From Chamaecyparis obtusa (taxonomy: Eukaryota > Streptophyta > Pinopsida > Cupressales > Cupressaceae), in assembly GCA_027943335.1 (NCBI GenBank), contig BSBK01006027.1, positions 450,001 to 514,000 on the forward strand: a stretch of 64,000 nucleotides of DNA. The letters run 5' to 3'. Numbering within the stretch: position 1 is the first letter of the stretch; the number at the start of each line of letters is the position of its first letter. Below, in pieces: positions 1 through 11,656 of the stretch. The notes beneath the pieces were generated by a model that had not been told where the DNA came from, ran no database searches, and saw only the letters and a program-made list of their open reading frames with translations. Made by a program: the position numbers and the translations under genes.

Positions 1-780
1 GTAATTCAATTTTGAGTTATTATAATTAATCTCGTGCATATGTAGAAGTTAAAGTATACACCCGATTGATGATTTTTTGGTTGTTATCTCATTATTAACT
101 TTTAGGCATTAATGAAGGTGTTGTAGAATTTGTTAAGCGTCAAAAGACCAAAAAATGACCATTTCAAATGTAGTCTCATATATACTTAAAATGCTCCAAT
201 AATCATGTATTAAAAAATACCAATACTTATAGACAAATACCCTAATAGTAATACACAAGTAAGCCAATAATTAACCAAAAAACTAAAAAATAGTAGACTA
301 TTAAAACACGCTCAACTATTAGTGGTTGTTCGCTCCTAATCTTTCCACCATATTCCACAAGCCCAAAATTTTTAACGTAAAAACACTCCGCAATTTAGAG
401 AGAAACATCTATCTTTTGTAGAATTCAATTATAAAATATATTGTTTTAAAAATTGACATATGAAAAGAAAAAATATATAGTTTTATAGAAAAACATGTGA
501 AATACACATTTCAACTAGTAATTTACTTTTTGACATTTTTACCCAGATTTTTTGAGTCTATAAAATAACGAGAATTAAACTTGTGAAAACTAGCCAATCA
601 ACAATAATAAAAACGTATTAGACAACTCACAGAGTATCGCAATCTAGACTTTCCACTATCCATCAAATTAATAACAATGCTTCTATATATGAAATTTAGA
701 TAAACAAAATACTCTACATCAAGAATATAAAGTGGAGACATTCCATACAATTACTCATTTCATATAAGAGATTCTTGAAA
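1..780. other. AT-rich intergenic sequence
   Basis: No ORF of note, no RNA gene and no clear repeat is visible. It lies 3' of the TSP9-like gene, which is transcribed leftwards, so its right end may hold the 3' UTR and polyadenylation signals of that gene. Confidence 0.5.
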
Positions 781-876
781 CAAAATTATACATAGTATGA
801 GAAATGCAAGAAGAAAATCAACATTGCAGGAAGATTTCTATCCAGACGCGTTAATGAAAGATTGGCAGACTGAGAC

Positions 877-1167
877 TCACTTCCCAAAGAGACCAAAAAG
901 GCCTGTTTTTTTCTCAGGCTCAGGAGGCGATGAAACGCCCTTCTTTTTGGCAGCAAAAGTAGTCTTTCCCAAGGGGCGGGCAGCGCCATTGGAGCTACTT
1001 GTACTTCCTTCCACCTTCTTCAGAACGGGGTCAGTTTCCACCATGTGCTCTTTCTCGAATTTCTCTGCCAGCCAGCCGATGAAGTTCTTCTTCTCTGGCT
1101 CCTTTGTCTGCGCCTTCGAAACCGCCATTACTTTCACCATGGGCAGGGGGAGCCTCAGAGACGCCAT
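877..1167 (-). CDS. TSP9: Thylakoid soluble phosphoprotein TSP9-like
   Basis: An intronless 96-codon ORF. TSP9 is a small, largely disordered chloroplast protein on the stromal side of thylakoids that is phosphorylated under light and associates with light-harvesting complexes and photosystem II. Residues 1-19 are short, basic and hydrophobic, as for a brief transit peptide. Residues 27-51 hold the family core, with NFIGWLAEKFEKE followed by ETDPVL. A Ser/Thr/Lys-rich stretch (about 52-82) would carry phosphorylation sites, and the chain ends in the typical KKTGLFGLFGK tail. Length matches the family. The ATG at 1167 lies in a good plant context (AACAATGGCG) and is the first Met. The only oddity is a transit peptide of roughly 19 residues, which is short. 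Recognition is by motif order from memory of the family, without a database search. Confidence 0.85.
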   Translation of the reverse strand: MASLRLPLPMVKVMAVSKAQTKEPEKKNFIGWLAEKFEKEHMVETDPVLKKVEGSTSSSNGAARPLGKTTFAAKKKGVSSPPEPEKKTGLFGLFGK

Positions 1168-1281
1168 TGTTGCTCCTCACAAGAAAAATCAAGAACTCAG
1201 GTGTGCGTTGATGGTGTGGTGGGATTTGTTTCATGGGGATTGTGTTATGCAGAGCGTACGCATTCCACACCTCACACACGC

Positions 1282-1297
1282 CTTATCCTCTCTTATC
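1282..1297 (-). promoter_or_regulatory. Pair of GATAAG I-box motifs upstream of TSP9-like gene
   Basis: Read on the minus strand, two GATAAG hexamers (1292-1297 and 1282-1287) lie about 115-130 bp upstream of the TSP9-like start codon, ten bases apart. I-boxes are known elements of light-regulated plant promoters, which would suit a thylakoid protein. No convincing TATA box was found. Two hexamers can occur by chance, so this is a suggestion. Confidence 0.35.
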
Positions 1298-1399
1298 CAC
1301 AGGCCTCCTTCCTAGCTTTTCTTTTTGTGATTAATGTTAAGCCAATGGCCGTGCCCAAATGTTCACCACAAACACCTTTTTTTCAATCTAAAAATTAAA

Positions 1400-2217
1400 G
1401 TGGCTTGAATGGTTTGGCTAAGACATGATAAATGACTTATTTTTATTTTAAAAAAGTGAATTAGGGGAAGTGTATGGATAGTTGTTATAGCTAATTTTGT
1501 ATATCTATAAATCTTAAAATGTAATATTATATTTGAATGTACATGCGACTTAAGTGCCCATAGCTATCATTCTAGCTTCTAAATAGTAATGATGTATACT
1601 GTAGGATTTGTTATGTGTGAAAAGTAGTCATTTTGAAGTGTCGCTCGATACCTACTTAAACATGTCTCCATTACTTATCATTTTTTTTGTTTCTTTAAAG
1701 TTAGTAATTGGAAGATTGGGTGAGCAAGAAGTGAACAATAATTGGAACATGGGCTGCAACTGGTGCTCTTCCCATAAATGTTGTTGTTGTTTTTTTCTTC
1801 AGTGTTATGTATAAATATAATAACGTGGGTGGAGAAAGTCATATCTTATACAAATGATATATTGAAATAAAAGTAAAGATCGATATTTATATGATTGGTA
1901 TTGTGTGTGGGTGTGTAGTGTAATGGTGAGTTTTGATTAAAATAAATGTTTTTTACTAGAGTTATGTAGTGGAAATACAAACAATTGTTGGAAAAAAGCC
2001 CCAAAAATAATAGTCTAAACAACTAACAAAACAAGACTCATGAGAAGTGACAAAAAGACCAACAAAACAAATGAAAAATGTTTTTGACCGCAATAAGGAA
2101 TCATAAGTAACCCTCATGATCTTGTTTCTCTAGGTTGTTGGCTATTTGTATAGTTGTTTACGATGTTTCTACATTGCTCCTAATGTATATTGTAATTTAC
2201 CGGGTCTTGTGTCATTT
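1400..2217. other. AT-rich intergenic sequence
   Basis: Upstream flank of the TSP9-like gene. Only short spurious ORFs are present; no domain, tRNA or repeat was recognised. Confidence 0.4.
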
Positions 2218-2598
2218 CTTCTTCTTCTTCTTCTTCTTCTTCCTCCTCCTCCTCTTCCTCTTCCTTCTCCTACTTCTTTTTCTTCTTCATCTTCATCTTC
2301 CTCCTCCTCCTGCTTCTTCTTCTTCTTCCTCTTCCTCTTCCTCTTCTTCTTCCTCTTCCTCCTCCTCCTGCTTCTTCTTCGTCTTCGTCTTCGTCTTCCT
2401 CTTTGTCCCCGCTTCTTCTTCTTCTTCTTCTTCCTCTTCCTCTTCCTCCTCCCCCTCCTCCCTCTTCCTCCTCCTCTTTCTCCTCCTCCTCTCACTTCCT
2501 CTTCCTTTTCCTCTTCTTCTTCCTCTTCCTCTTCCTCTTCCTCTTCTTCCTCTTCCTCTTCTTCTTCTTCCTCTTCCTCTTCCTCTTCCTCGTCCTCT

Positions 2599-2630
<32 letters not shown>

Positions 2631-2942
2631 CTCCTCCTCCTCCTCCTCCTCCTCCTTTTTCTTCTTCTTCTTCTTCCTCTTCCTCCTCCTCCTGCTTCTT
2701 CTTCCTCTTCCTCTTCCTCTTCCTCTTCTTCTTCCTCTTCCTCCTCCTCCTGCTTCGTCTCCGTCTTCGTCTTCGTCTTCCTCTTCTTCTTCCTCTTCAT
2801 TCCTGCTTCTTCTTCTTCTTCCTCTTCCTCTTCCTCCTCCTCCTCCTCCTCCCTCTTCCTCTCCCTCTCCCTCCTCCTCCTCCTCCTCCCTCTTCCTCTT
2901 CCTCCTCCTCCTCTTCTTCTTCTTCTTCTTCTTCTTCCTCTT
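2218..2942. repeat. Long polypyrimidine tract (CTT/CCT microsatellite mixture)
   Basis: About 725 bp of almost pure C and T on the plus strand, built from interleaved TTC, CTC and CTTCCT triplet and hexamer repeats with rare G or A. All long ORFs here on either strand (Ser/Leu/Phe/Pro or Glu/Lys/Arg/Gly homopolymers) are by-products of the repeat. Such a polypurine/polypyrimidine strand asymmetry can form triplex DNA. Confidence 0.95.
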
Positions 2943-2999
2943 AAACAATAATAATGCATAGACTAACACCTATTTTAAGCATCTTAGATAGCTAGAAAA

Positions 3000-4980
3000 A
3001 ATTGGATCTTGACAATTAGGCCTAATGAGTTACCTATATCATCCTAAATTGTAAACACCTATAATTAGATGCTCAATTAGGCCCCATTTTGGTGTTCTCA
3101 TGATTTTATGTCTGTTATGCTTGTTCCAGCCCACACCACCTACATTTATAGCTTTCTTTCCATCTTCCTAACTCTCAAATTTAATATCACCCTCTTTTGG
3201 CAGAAAGATGATGTCTTGGGAATCCTCTTTTTAGGAAGAGGATACCCAAGCTGACATCTTCCCCTATTTTTCTTTAAAATTTGAGTTGAGGGCCTGTCTC
3301 ATTGGGTTGGTGGGATTTCTAAATTCTCGTAAGCCTCCTTCAAAATATGAGCTCTGAAATGTTGTAAGAGGTATAAAAGAAACCCATCTCCCCTCATTCT
3401 ATCATCAAGCATTCATAAGACAAGTTCATTTCAAGTTCTCTCCTACAATTTCACATCCAAGAATTCAATATCAAGACTTCATGCATTTTTCAAGCATCCA
3501 AAGCATCCTAGAAGGAAATATTCACCATTGTAGTAAGCTTCTCTCCCATGATGGCCAAGTAGAGGAGAACTAAATCAAGAAAGAAAATCCTTTGTCCATC
3601 CACATTCATTCATCCATCCATTCTTCAAGGCAAGAGTCAATCAAGCATTATAAAATTGAAGATCTTTGGGGAATATTTATGGATCTATGCATTTTTGAAG
3701 AGCATCCTTGATTCTTCTTACCAAGATTCAAAGCTAATATACAAAACATTCAAGCAACATACAAGCATATTCATAGACATCATGATCTCAATACCAGTTT
3801 ATGGAGGTATATGCATTTACAAAGTAGATCTAATATTTACTTTACATTTACAATCTTTCCTTTCATGTAATTTCATTTCTATTTCAACATTGATTCTACA
3901 TCCAAGGTTTGACTAAGGAAAACCCCTTTCTACCTAACATTTATCTCATTTTTGTGTGTACAAGAACATGTAGTGTTCGCATCATTTCAGATCTAGAAAG
4001 TACAAGACTTGAAGGATAGTCTGCAACTGAGCTCAGTCATAAGCATTGGGAACATGACGCCTCAGTCACCCTCTTCTTAGAAACAAGATGTCATGGGCAC
4101 CATCTTCCCTGTAGAATAACATCAAATTGAAATCATAGGTTAGTGGTGCTCTCAATTTTTCATTCTTAGTACAATTGTATAGAGATGTCTATTTTCTACT
4201 AGTTTGTATAGTCTACAACTTGTCATTTCTGCCTATTTTTTCTTCCAATTTGCATTAATCAATCATTTCTCCCTAGTCAATTCCAACACACTTATCCACA
4301 AAATGAAGGATCATTGCACCCGGTTAGTGCTTAAGTCCTACTTGGGCCTAGTGGGCCATCTTCCTTTTGATTGTGCAATAAAGAACTGGTTAGGTGATGC
4401 ATTAGGGAGCCACTCCGGAGCCCCTTATTATTTTCCTAACCACCTTTTTCTTATTGTACATTTTGGTGACCCCAACTCACATAATTTCTATTTTGATTTT
4501 GGTGTTAGATATTCTTTATATGCATTATCATATCTTTTTATCTAGGTTCACCTTTATTGTGCATTTTGGTGAACCCGACATATGACATTTCTACTTTTAA
4601 TTTGATGGTTAGATGTGCTATAATTAGGTTTCATGTGCTATTATATTTTCTACATGCTTTAATTACATTCATGTTACATGAATGTGACGAATATTTTCAT
4701 AATTATCTCAAATATTCTCCTTGCATTTGTTTAGACATATTTCTCTTTCTTTCCCTTGTGAATGAGTGCCATAACATTGAGTCCTGCCTATAGCATTCTG
4801 ATAAGAAGAAGTCATAGAATTATGGGTTCTTTTGATCTCAAATCCTCTATGTTTCATAGGAATGTTGATGATACCAACATGCATACTAATGAGATTCTCA
4901 CTATTGTTGAAAATCCATCTTCCTACTCTTCTCATGATGAAGATGAGACCTTGAGAGTCTCCTACTCAAGTGCAAAAGAT
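3000..4980 (+). other. Possible 5' LTR and leader of a decayed Ty3/gypsy element
   Basis: This stretch precedes the gag remnant in the same orientation. A TATA-like TATAAAAG (3372-3379) followed by C/A-rich sequence resembles an LTR promoter and R-U5 region. No second LTR copy was found in the window, so the boundaries cannot be placed. No protein-coding content was recognised before about 4980. Confidence 0.3.
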
Positions 4981-4982
4981 TT

Positions 4983-6030
4983 ATGATAATTTTGAAAAAA
5001 AATAATGAATGGTTAGGTAAAAAACATTCTAATACGCAAGCCATCTCTTTAGTAAAAATAATGAGGAAGATGATTCACTATTATGAGAATGGTGTTGATT
5101 TTTTGTGTACTATTTCCCACCTTATTCATAAAAATGTTAAACCTATTAAAGAATGTGCTCAAGATCTTGTTTTAACTACACCTAATAATAGTATTGAGAC
5201 TTCTATTCCTATGCCTAATTCATTACCTAGTGTTTCTACATATGCTCCACCTCTCATGACTACATCTCTTTCAATCATTATTATTACAGATGTTAGTCTT
5301 GGAAGTATTCCTAATCCTATCATTCCTCCTCCAAGTATTCCACATTTTTCCCAACCCTCATTCATGTCGGCTTACAAAAATGTGTCATTTTCATATTCCA
5401 ATGTCCCTTTTGTTTCCCATAATGTTCCAAACCCTCCACACATGTCTAATGCCAATCTCTTCATTGAATCAATTATCAATAGTATTGCTCAAACCATGTC
5501 ATATTTACAACAACAAATTGCCTCCATGACTCAATCCAAATTCAATATTCCTACTTCTGGCATTGTTAGCTCTCTGTCCTTGGACATCATTTGTGTTGTT
5601 ATCCCTCAATACATGGAAATAGTTCACATGGAGACTTATCCTGGAAAAGGTGATCCTTTGATTCATGTGAAAATATTTCAAACATTGTGCAGTGATAATA
5701 AAATCATGGATAAATTATATAATAGAACATTTAGAGATAAGGCCTTACAATGGTATTGTTCTTTGCCTCCTTATTCTATTGATTCTTTTCAAAAACTTGC
5801 TAATGATTTCATTCAATAGTTTTAGAATAATATTGGTCCTAAGATTTCTTAGACTAACTTAATGCATTGTAAATAAGGTTTTAAATAAAAAGTAATTAAT
5901 TTCATTGGTAGATTCAAACATTTTCATGCTCATATTTTTTATCCTATGCCTGATATTGATTTTCAATGTATTTTCATTAATAATTTACAAAAAGGCATTA
6001 GAGATAAGATTTTTCTTTTTGAATTGTAGT
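4983..6030 (+). pseudogene. Ty3/gypsy gag remnant
   Basis: An ORF of 278 codons (4983-5819) ends with a capsid-type segment: GKGDPLIHVKIF, then DKALQWYCSLPP, then IDSFQKLANDFIQ. This matches the conserved order of plant Ty3 Gag (Retrotrans_gag family). After a TAG at 5817 the same reading continues through further stops with FIGRFKHFHAH and INNLQKGIRDKIF, the expected next capsid helices, up to about 6030. The N-terminal half is low-complexity Ser/Pro/Ile. No protease, RT or integrase follows, so the copy is truncated. Confidence 0.7.
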
Positions 6031-8030
6031 GTCTCTCCTATTTGCTTTCTGTATGACATCCTAATGGATGTGGCTTTGATTTTTTGTATGTTTCAGCATA
6101 GTTGGATGAGATATCTGTTGATGTCTTTCTTTGGCTTTGGATGCTTATTATTTCTCCTATGTGATTGGTTGAGCTGACCTTGTGATGCAATGACTATTCC
6201 CGTATTATGATTTTATATTGGCATTGCGAGATGAACCCAATACACTTGATTCTTTTGTCCATTATGAGATTGTTATTGTGGTTATGATTGATATCTACCT
6301 TGTTAGATTTTGATGTGATTTGATGATGCCACTGAGGTTTTTTCTAGTGGCTACATGATTATGGTTGTATCATGAGGATGTTACTCACTTACTGCAACAT
6401 TGCTGATTTGTATGATTAGATTATGTTGTTATTAGTATTTTGATCATATATGTATGATGATGCTTTGAGATATTATTGTTATGATGATTATCATGGATAT
6501 CTAATTATCATACCTTTTATACATTTGTATATTTTAGTTATTTACTTTCACTGAATATGCTCATATGTTGTAAATGATCATTTAAATATTTTATATTTAA
6601 ATGCAATGTTAATTTAATGATATGATGTTTACTAATTTATCACACAATTGCTATGCATTATACCCTTTGTGCTGGTATAAAGTGAGATGAAGTTGTAGTC
6701 ACTCATTCATGAGATCTACATGATGTATCACTCTCCTTCACTTTTTTCATCATGTATGTTATGTGTTTCGACTATTCAGATTATGAGTAGCTACACTTGA
6801 TGTTTATGTGTTTTAGTGAACAAGTACTAGACACATTCTTCATGAGCTGTAGGAATTGAGTGTGTTTATATCCCTGGTAGTGGCACGAGAGATAGTAAAT
6901 TTGACCTTTCATACTAAGCCAATATCATCCCTGTATGGATGGTGTATCCATACTTGAGATATTATTCCATCGTATGCATGTTGGTAAATACAGTTTCATT
7001 ATGCATTTGTGATAGACCATAGACTATCTATGCATTTAGAAGTTTCCACAGTTGTCGTGGATGATTTAATTAAAATGTTAATTTTAAAGTATTTTGAGGA
7101 TTTTTAATAGTTAATTTAATTATTAGCTAATTTGTTGTACAGTTGGATTCCAAATATCTGGGATTGATTTATTTAATTTGGGAAAGGGTCAATTAGATGA
7201 TTTAATTATTTAAATAATCTATTTTGTAAGTCACTTTTGAAAAAGTTCTTTTATGTTGAAAAGTGAGTTCTTTTTCACTCACATCTCATATTATTTTTTA
7301 ATGAGAATTTGGATTTTGCTCCAAACCCTCTTGGAGAAAATCAATGAAATGCTTGTTGGGTTTTATCCGAGTGCTAGATTTGTGTGTGGAGTGGCTTGTT
7401 GAATTCATGCCAAAATCGCTCCACTTCACCGAAGGTTTCATCCGATTCGGTAGAGTCTTCTTTATTTACTCCTTTATCTTGGTTTTTACCATTCGTGTGA
7501 GGTAGGACATCTCACCATTTTAAAAATTACTTGATTGTTTCAAATGAAACTCCTTACATTAGATTAGTGGATAATAATTAGCATACCCCACGTTCTTGTT
7601 TAATTTTTGCAAATGTTGCAAGAGTAAACAGTAGCTCTATTTGAAAAAAGGAAAAGTACAGAAAGCAAATCTATTCTACCTTAATCTAATCCACCTCCCA
7701 AGTGGGCCCCCTTGGTTGGCTTCTGCTAACTACTCAACACAAGAGATAATCCAAAATCACTCTTCCATTAAATTCTTCTTAACTGGTTACATAACTGAAT
7801 AACTCATGAAGAGAAAAAATAGAGTAACTTCTATTATACTGAATACATAATTCTATCTTTCTTCATTACCTACTAAATTAGTCAAAATACCTTTATATCA
7901 AGGATCGACACTTATTGAAAACATAATAGAAAAGTCTTATTAAATCTTGCCACATACGGAGGAGATAAAAACAACCATAACATGATACAATTACTACTGT
8001 CAACAGAATAACAGTTTTGAGGAAATGTAG
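6031..8030. other. AT-rich region without recognisable genes
   Basis: Only short ORFs. A TGATG-rich stretch at about 6200-6500 and a low-GC segment at about 6530-6660 stand out, but no LTR pair, inverted repeat or domain was identified. It may hold more decayed retroelement sequence. Confidence 0.35.
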
Positions 8031-8035
8031 CAAGA

Positions 8036-8164
8036 CTAATTCCCTATATTTTCTGGAACAACAGCTCCTTCAAAGCTCGGCACCACCATCGGAATCGTGC
8101 TAAATTCTCTCACCATGGTTGGTCCTCTAACTCCCTTCTTCAATGCAGATGCGCCACTCTTCAT
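8036..8164 (-). other. Short minus-strand ORF, possible exon of unknown origin
   Basis: A 42-codon ORF starts at ATG 8164 and ends at TAG 8036-8038. It has unusually balanced composition for this AT-rich neighbourhood, and its second half reads TIPMVVPSFEGAVVPENIGN. A good acceptor-like sequence (AACCTTTCAG) lies just upstream, so it could be a terminal exon, of a host gene or of a sequence captured by the retroelement whose third ORF ends at 8589. I do not recognise the protein. Confidence 0.25.
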
Positions 8165-8588
8165 ACCACTCCGTATTTACCTGAAAGGTTAGTACATTCG
8201 GTACATATATGCAGGTCAACATTTCAAGTCCTACTTAGATGTTAGAACACAACTTGAAATAATTATATGAAATACTGCATTATATTTATAATAGTTAGCA
8301 AAACATATCATTCAGGCTACCCTTAGATTTTGTGAATTTAGCTATACTTGGCATAGGTTCACATAATAAAATGTCTTGGAAATGTTTGTTAGAGTATCAA
8401 CAAAACATAAAGATCATAACAAAATTGAGTCAATAATTAGTCTCATCATCTACCCCCTACTATCAAAATGCTTTTCCTCAAGCATTGTATTTCCTTGCTA
8501 TGGTCCTGAAATCTCCAATAGTAGTATTTCCTTTCATTCTGCTTTTGAAAGTGTAGTAGAACCCCCTTGTGCATTCTAAGTAATCTTC

Positions 8589-11000
8589 CTAATGCTCCTC
8601 AACCAATTGATCCAGTCTAGTGGCACTGATGTCATATAGAGGCCAAAATAGTGTAGGTGGCTGGAAAGATAAAGGCATCCATAATTTTCTTCTGGGCTGC
8701 CTTCCCAACTTCATGTAATTAGCCACCCTGTGGACAGCTGCGTCATAATTAATTGGGCTATGTGGTTCTACTTTTCTGAAAGCTTCAGGCAACCTATTCC
8801 ACCTACTTCTGACCCCTAAAAGAGCTCTTTGGGCTGTAAAATTGGGCAGTGTCTGATAATCTCTGTAAAATTTATCTCTTAATGCAAACACTTTCTCCCT
8901 AATTTCTGGCTTTGGTCTCCCATAAGTCAAATTGAGCCAATCCCTCAAAAGAACATCTGGTTTATGTGACTCGACCCTTAATGGCAGAGGCTCAGATTTC
9001 TCTACTTCCTTGTAGGTGTTCAACTGTCTATCATAATTTGTCTTGTTATGCATCCATGACATTAAGGCCCTTAGGTGAATGTCCCCTATATAGAGTAGAG
9101 GATTCCACTCTGTTTCATGTGGGATAACAAAATTGTGCAAATAAAACTCACATAACAAATTTTGTTGTCATGTTGGCAAAGTCTGATACAAACCATAGAA
9201 TTCTTGGGCCTTTTTGAGTTCACAATCAATGTCCTTCATTGTCATCATAAGCTGGAACAAAAGAAATTACTCCTTTAAGAAAATAGCATATATTCTAGGT
9301 GGTGGTCTACAAGTTATCACCTGGTTAGCTAGTTTCAAGGCCTTGTTCATTTTCTCTTTCTGCTTCTTTAATTTCTCTTTGAGAGATTCAATTTCCTCAT
9401 CCTTCTCAAACATTTCCCTTTTCATTTGATTCCTTTCCTGCTTCCACCATGTTTTCTGAAAGGTAAAATGATTATACAGATGAAATAGGATAGATTGAAT
9501 CATTGATAGAGGGAACTCTTGCATTTGGGCTTTCTTTTTCTTCTCCTTAATAGTCTGCTGGAAGAAATCAGTGAGCCATGATGATTGGTAAGGTATAATG
9601 GATACATTAGAATACATAGGATGCTAAGAAGTAGATTGAACATTCTCAGGAATGTTTTCTTGTATTACTTCAGGGTTCGGTTCAGGCACTCCTTCATCAT
9701 ACCGAGGCATGTTATTGCTAGGTTCTTTCTCATTAGGAGTTTCCTCCATGTGTTGGGATTCTTCTTGGGAAGGAGAGTCATCAAGAATAACTTAAATAGA
9801 GGGCTCTTTAGCCAGTGTTGGTGATGTAACAATTGGTTTTTGAGGAGAAGGTGGGGTGATTTGTCTTCTCATTCGAGGGATTCTACGCACAATTGCCTCT
9901 TCAACCACTCCAATTTTAGGCCGGCGAGACCTTTTTGCTTTATGTGCTCTAGGAATAGATGCTGCAGGAGTAGTTACTATAGGACTCAATCGTTTCCTTT
10001 TATTAATTTGGATTGCAGGGTTTGAAATTTCTCCTTCTAAGTTAGGGATTTCTTTCCTAACTTTCTGCTTTCCTTTTCTAAAGGAAGAAGTGGGTACACT
10101 ACTCTCTGGAGTAGGTTTAGGGGGTTGGTTATTTGGTGGTAATTCCAGTTCTTTTTCTTTCACAACTTCTTCTTCAGTAGGGTCCAAAGATTCTACTACA
10201 TCATCTAGAGGTTGGGCCACAGGATTTGCTTGAGGTTGCAAAGTTTTAGTTTGGACAAATTCTGCCCATGACATTGGGGAAACATCCCTAAGATATTTTT
10301 CTACTAAAAGCTTGATTAGGGCATGGTGACTAATAGAGTTTGCATTGCCCCTTTGAGTTTCTTCAGCACCAATACTTAGCATATTATAAATAAAATTGGG
10401 AATATTAACCTAAAGATTATGCTTGATATAGCTAAGCAGCTTAAAATGGTGAGCATGTAGGTTTGAAAATCTCCCCTCACAGGTCAAATACCTGATGATG
10501 TGCATAGCCAATCCTAGAAATGGCTGAGTAAGGGATAATCTACTGCACCCCTTCTTAGTAATTTCAAGCGGAGGATCACCTGGCTTGGAAAACTAAGCAT
10601 GAGATGACCTAGTGTCATGCTCGTTTGGATAATGTTCGCCCAAAACTGGTAATCATGTAACTTCTACAATTCTCTCTTTAGTGGCCACAATTGTCAATCC
10701 CCATACTGTTGCTTTCCCTTCTTCAAATGTACCCATGAATTCCGCAACAACCTCCTCATTAAACTCTATCAGCTACAGAAAATAACCAAGCTAGCTGCAT
10801 GCATTGAACCTGTGGATTGCCTCAACATCCGCCAACAAAATACCATGAATGACTAGTTCATGTCTTTGTAAATGTCCACCCATCTTAATAGTGCCCAATT
10901 TATAACTTCTCAGCTCTCCAACCCACTGCTAAACTTTTAGTTCTTCTACAAATTCCCTCTTTTGAAATGCAATTGCGATTCTTGAAAAATGTCGATATTT
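8589..11000 (-). pseudogene. Third ORF of a minus-strand Ty3 element (plant-mobile-domain-like)
   Basis: A single reading frame runs from about 11000 to 8589 on the minus strand, broken only by scattered stop codons. The open pieces are 10382-9792, 9617-9267 and 9158-8589. Early parts contain FNEEVVAEFMGTFEEGKATV and later SISHHALIKLLVEKYL, which resemble the plant mobile domain / putative plant transposon protein found in Athila-type retrotransposons. The middle is Pro/Lys-rich, followed by a Lys/Glu coiled coil (9440-9290) and a Trp/Pro/Arg-rich tail. It lies 3' of the integrase of the same-strand element, the position of the extra or env-like ORF of Athila-class elements. No signal peptide or membrane segment argues for a true envelope protein. 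Family assignment is from memory of motifs. Confidence 0.6.
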
Positions 11001-11656
11001 TTGCTTGCATTACCTTTGTTTCACTTGACATGAACTATAATAATGGCATTAATTTTAGAAGACATCAATACCTTTAGTGTGAGTTACCTCACAGATTAAT
11101 TATGATCCTTTTGAAGTCATGTCAAGTTCAGGAAATTGGAATTTGAAAGTACGGGGAAATGTGCAAAGGATTTTAAAAATTAATGGAACACAACCTAAGT
11201 ACAACAATGATGTGACAGGGGTATGACAAGGATAGTCTAAGAATGACACTTGGAAGTTAGTACACTTCCCCTGCCCCCTACTAAAGTTGAACAAGTGTCT
11301 GCACTTGTTAAATTTGGTACGAGGTTGGGAAACTGGCTTAGTGCTTATATTATATATTTAATGCAGTACTAGATATAATTAATTAATCTTGTACGCTAAA
11401 AATAAGTAAAGAGTGAGAAAGTTGTACCTGGCTATGAAGTATCATACATGAATGTGAGTTGATGAGAGTGTTGATTGTGGCGGCCGCTTAAGATTGCTGA
11501 CATGGCATTTTATTGAAAGCATTTGAAAAGAGAAATTGTGGGTGACATGGAAGTTGGGTGGGTGGTAGATATAGAAATGAGATGAGTTGGTGAGAAGAAT
11601 ATAGAAAAATGAATGAATGAATATACCTCATTAAATGAAGTTTTATTATGAGCATG

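Noticed and set aside
2135..2969. Several ORFs of 150-270 codons on both strands
   Set aside because: All are homopolymer readings of the polypyrimidine tract, with no start context or domain.
6031..8500. 3' LTR of the old minus-strand Ty3 element
   Set aside because: No match to the 17518-19936 LTR sequence was found by eye; the element is treated as truncated on this side.
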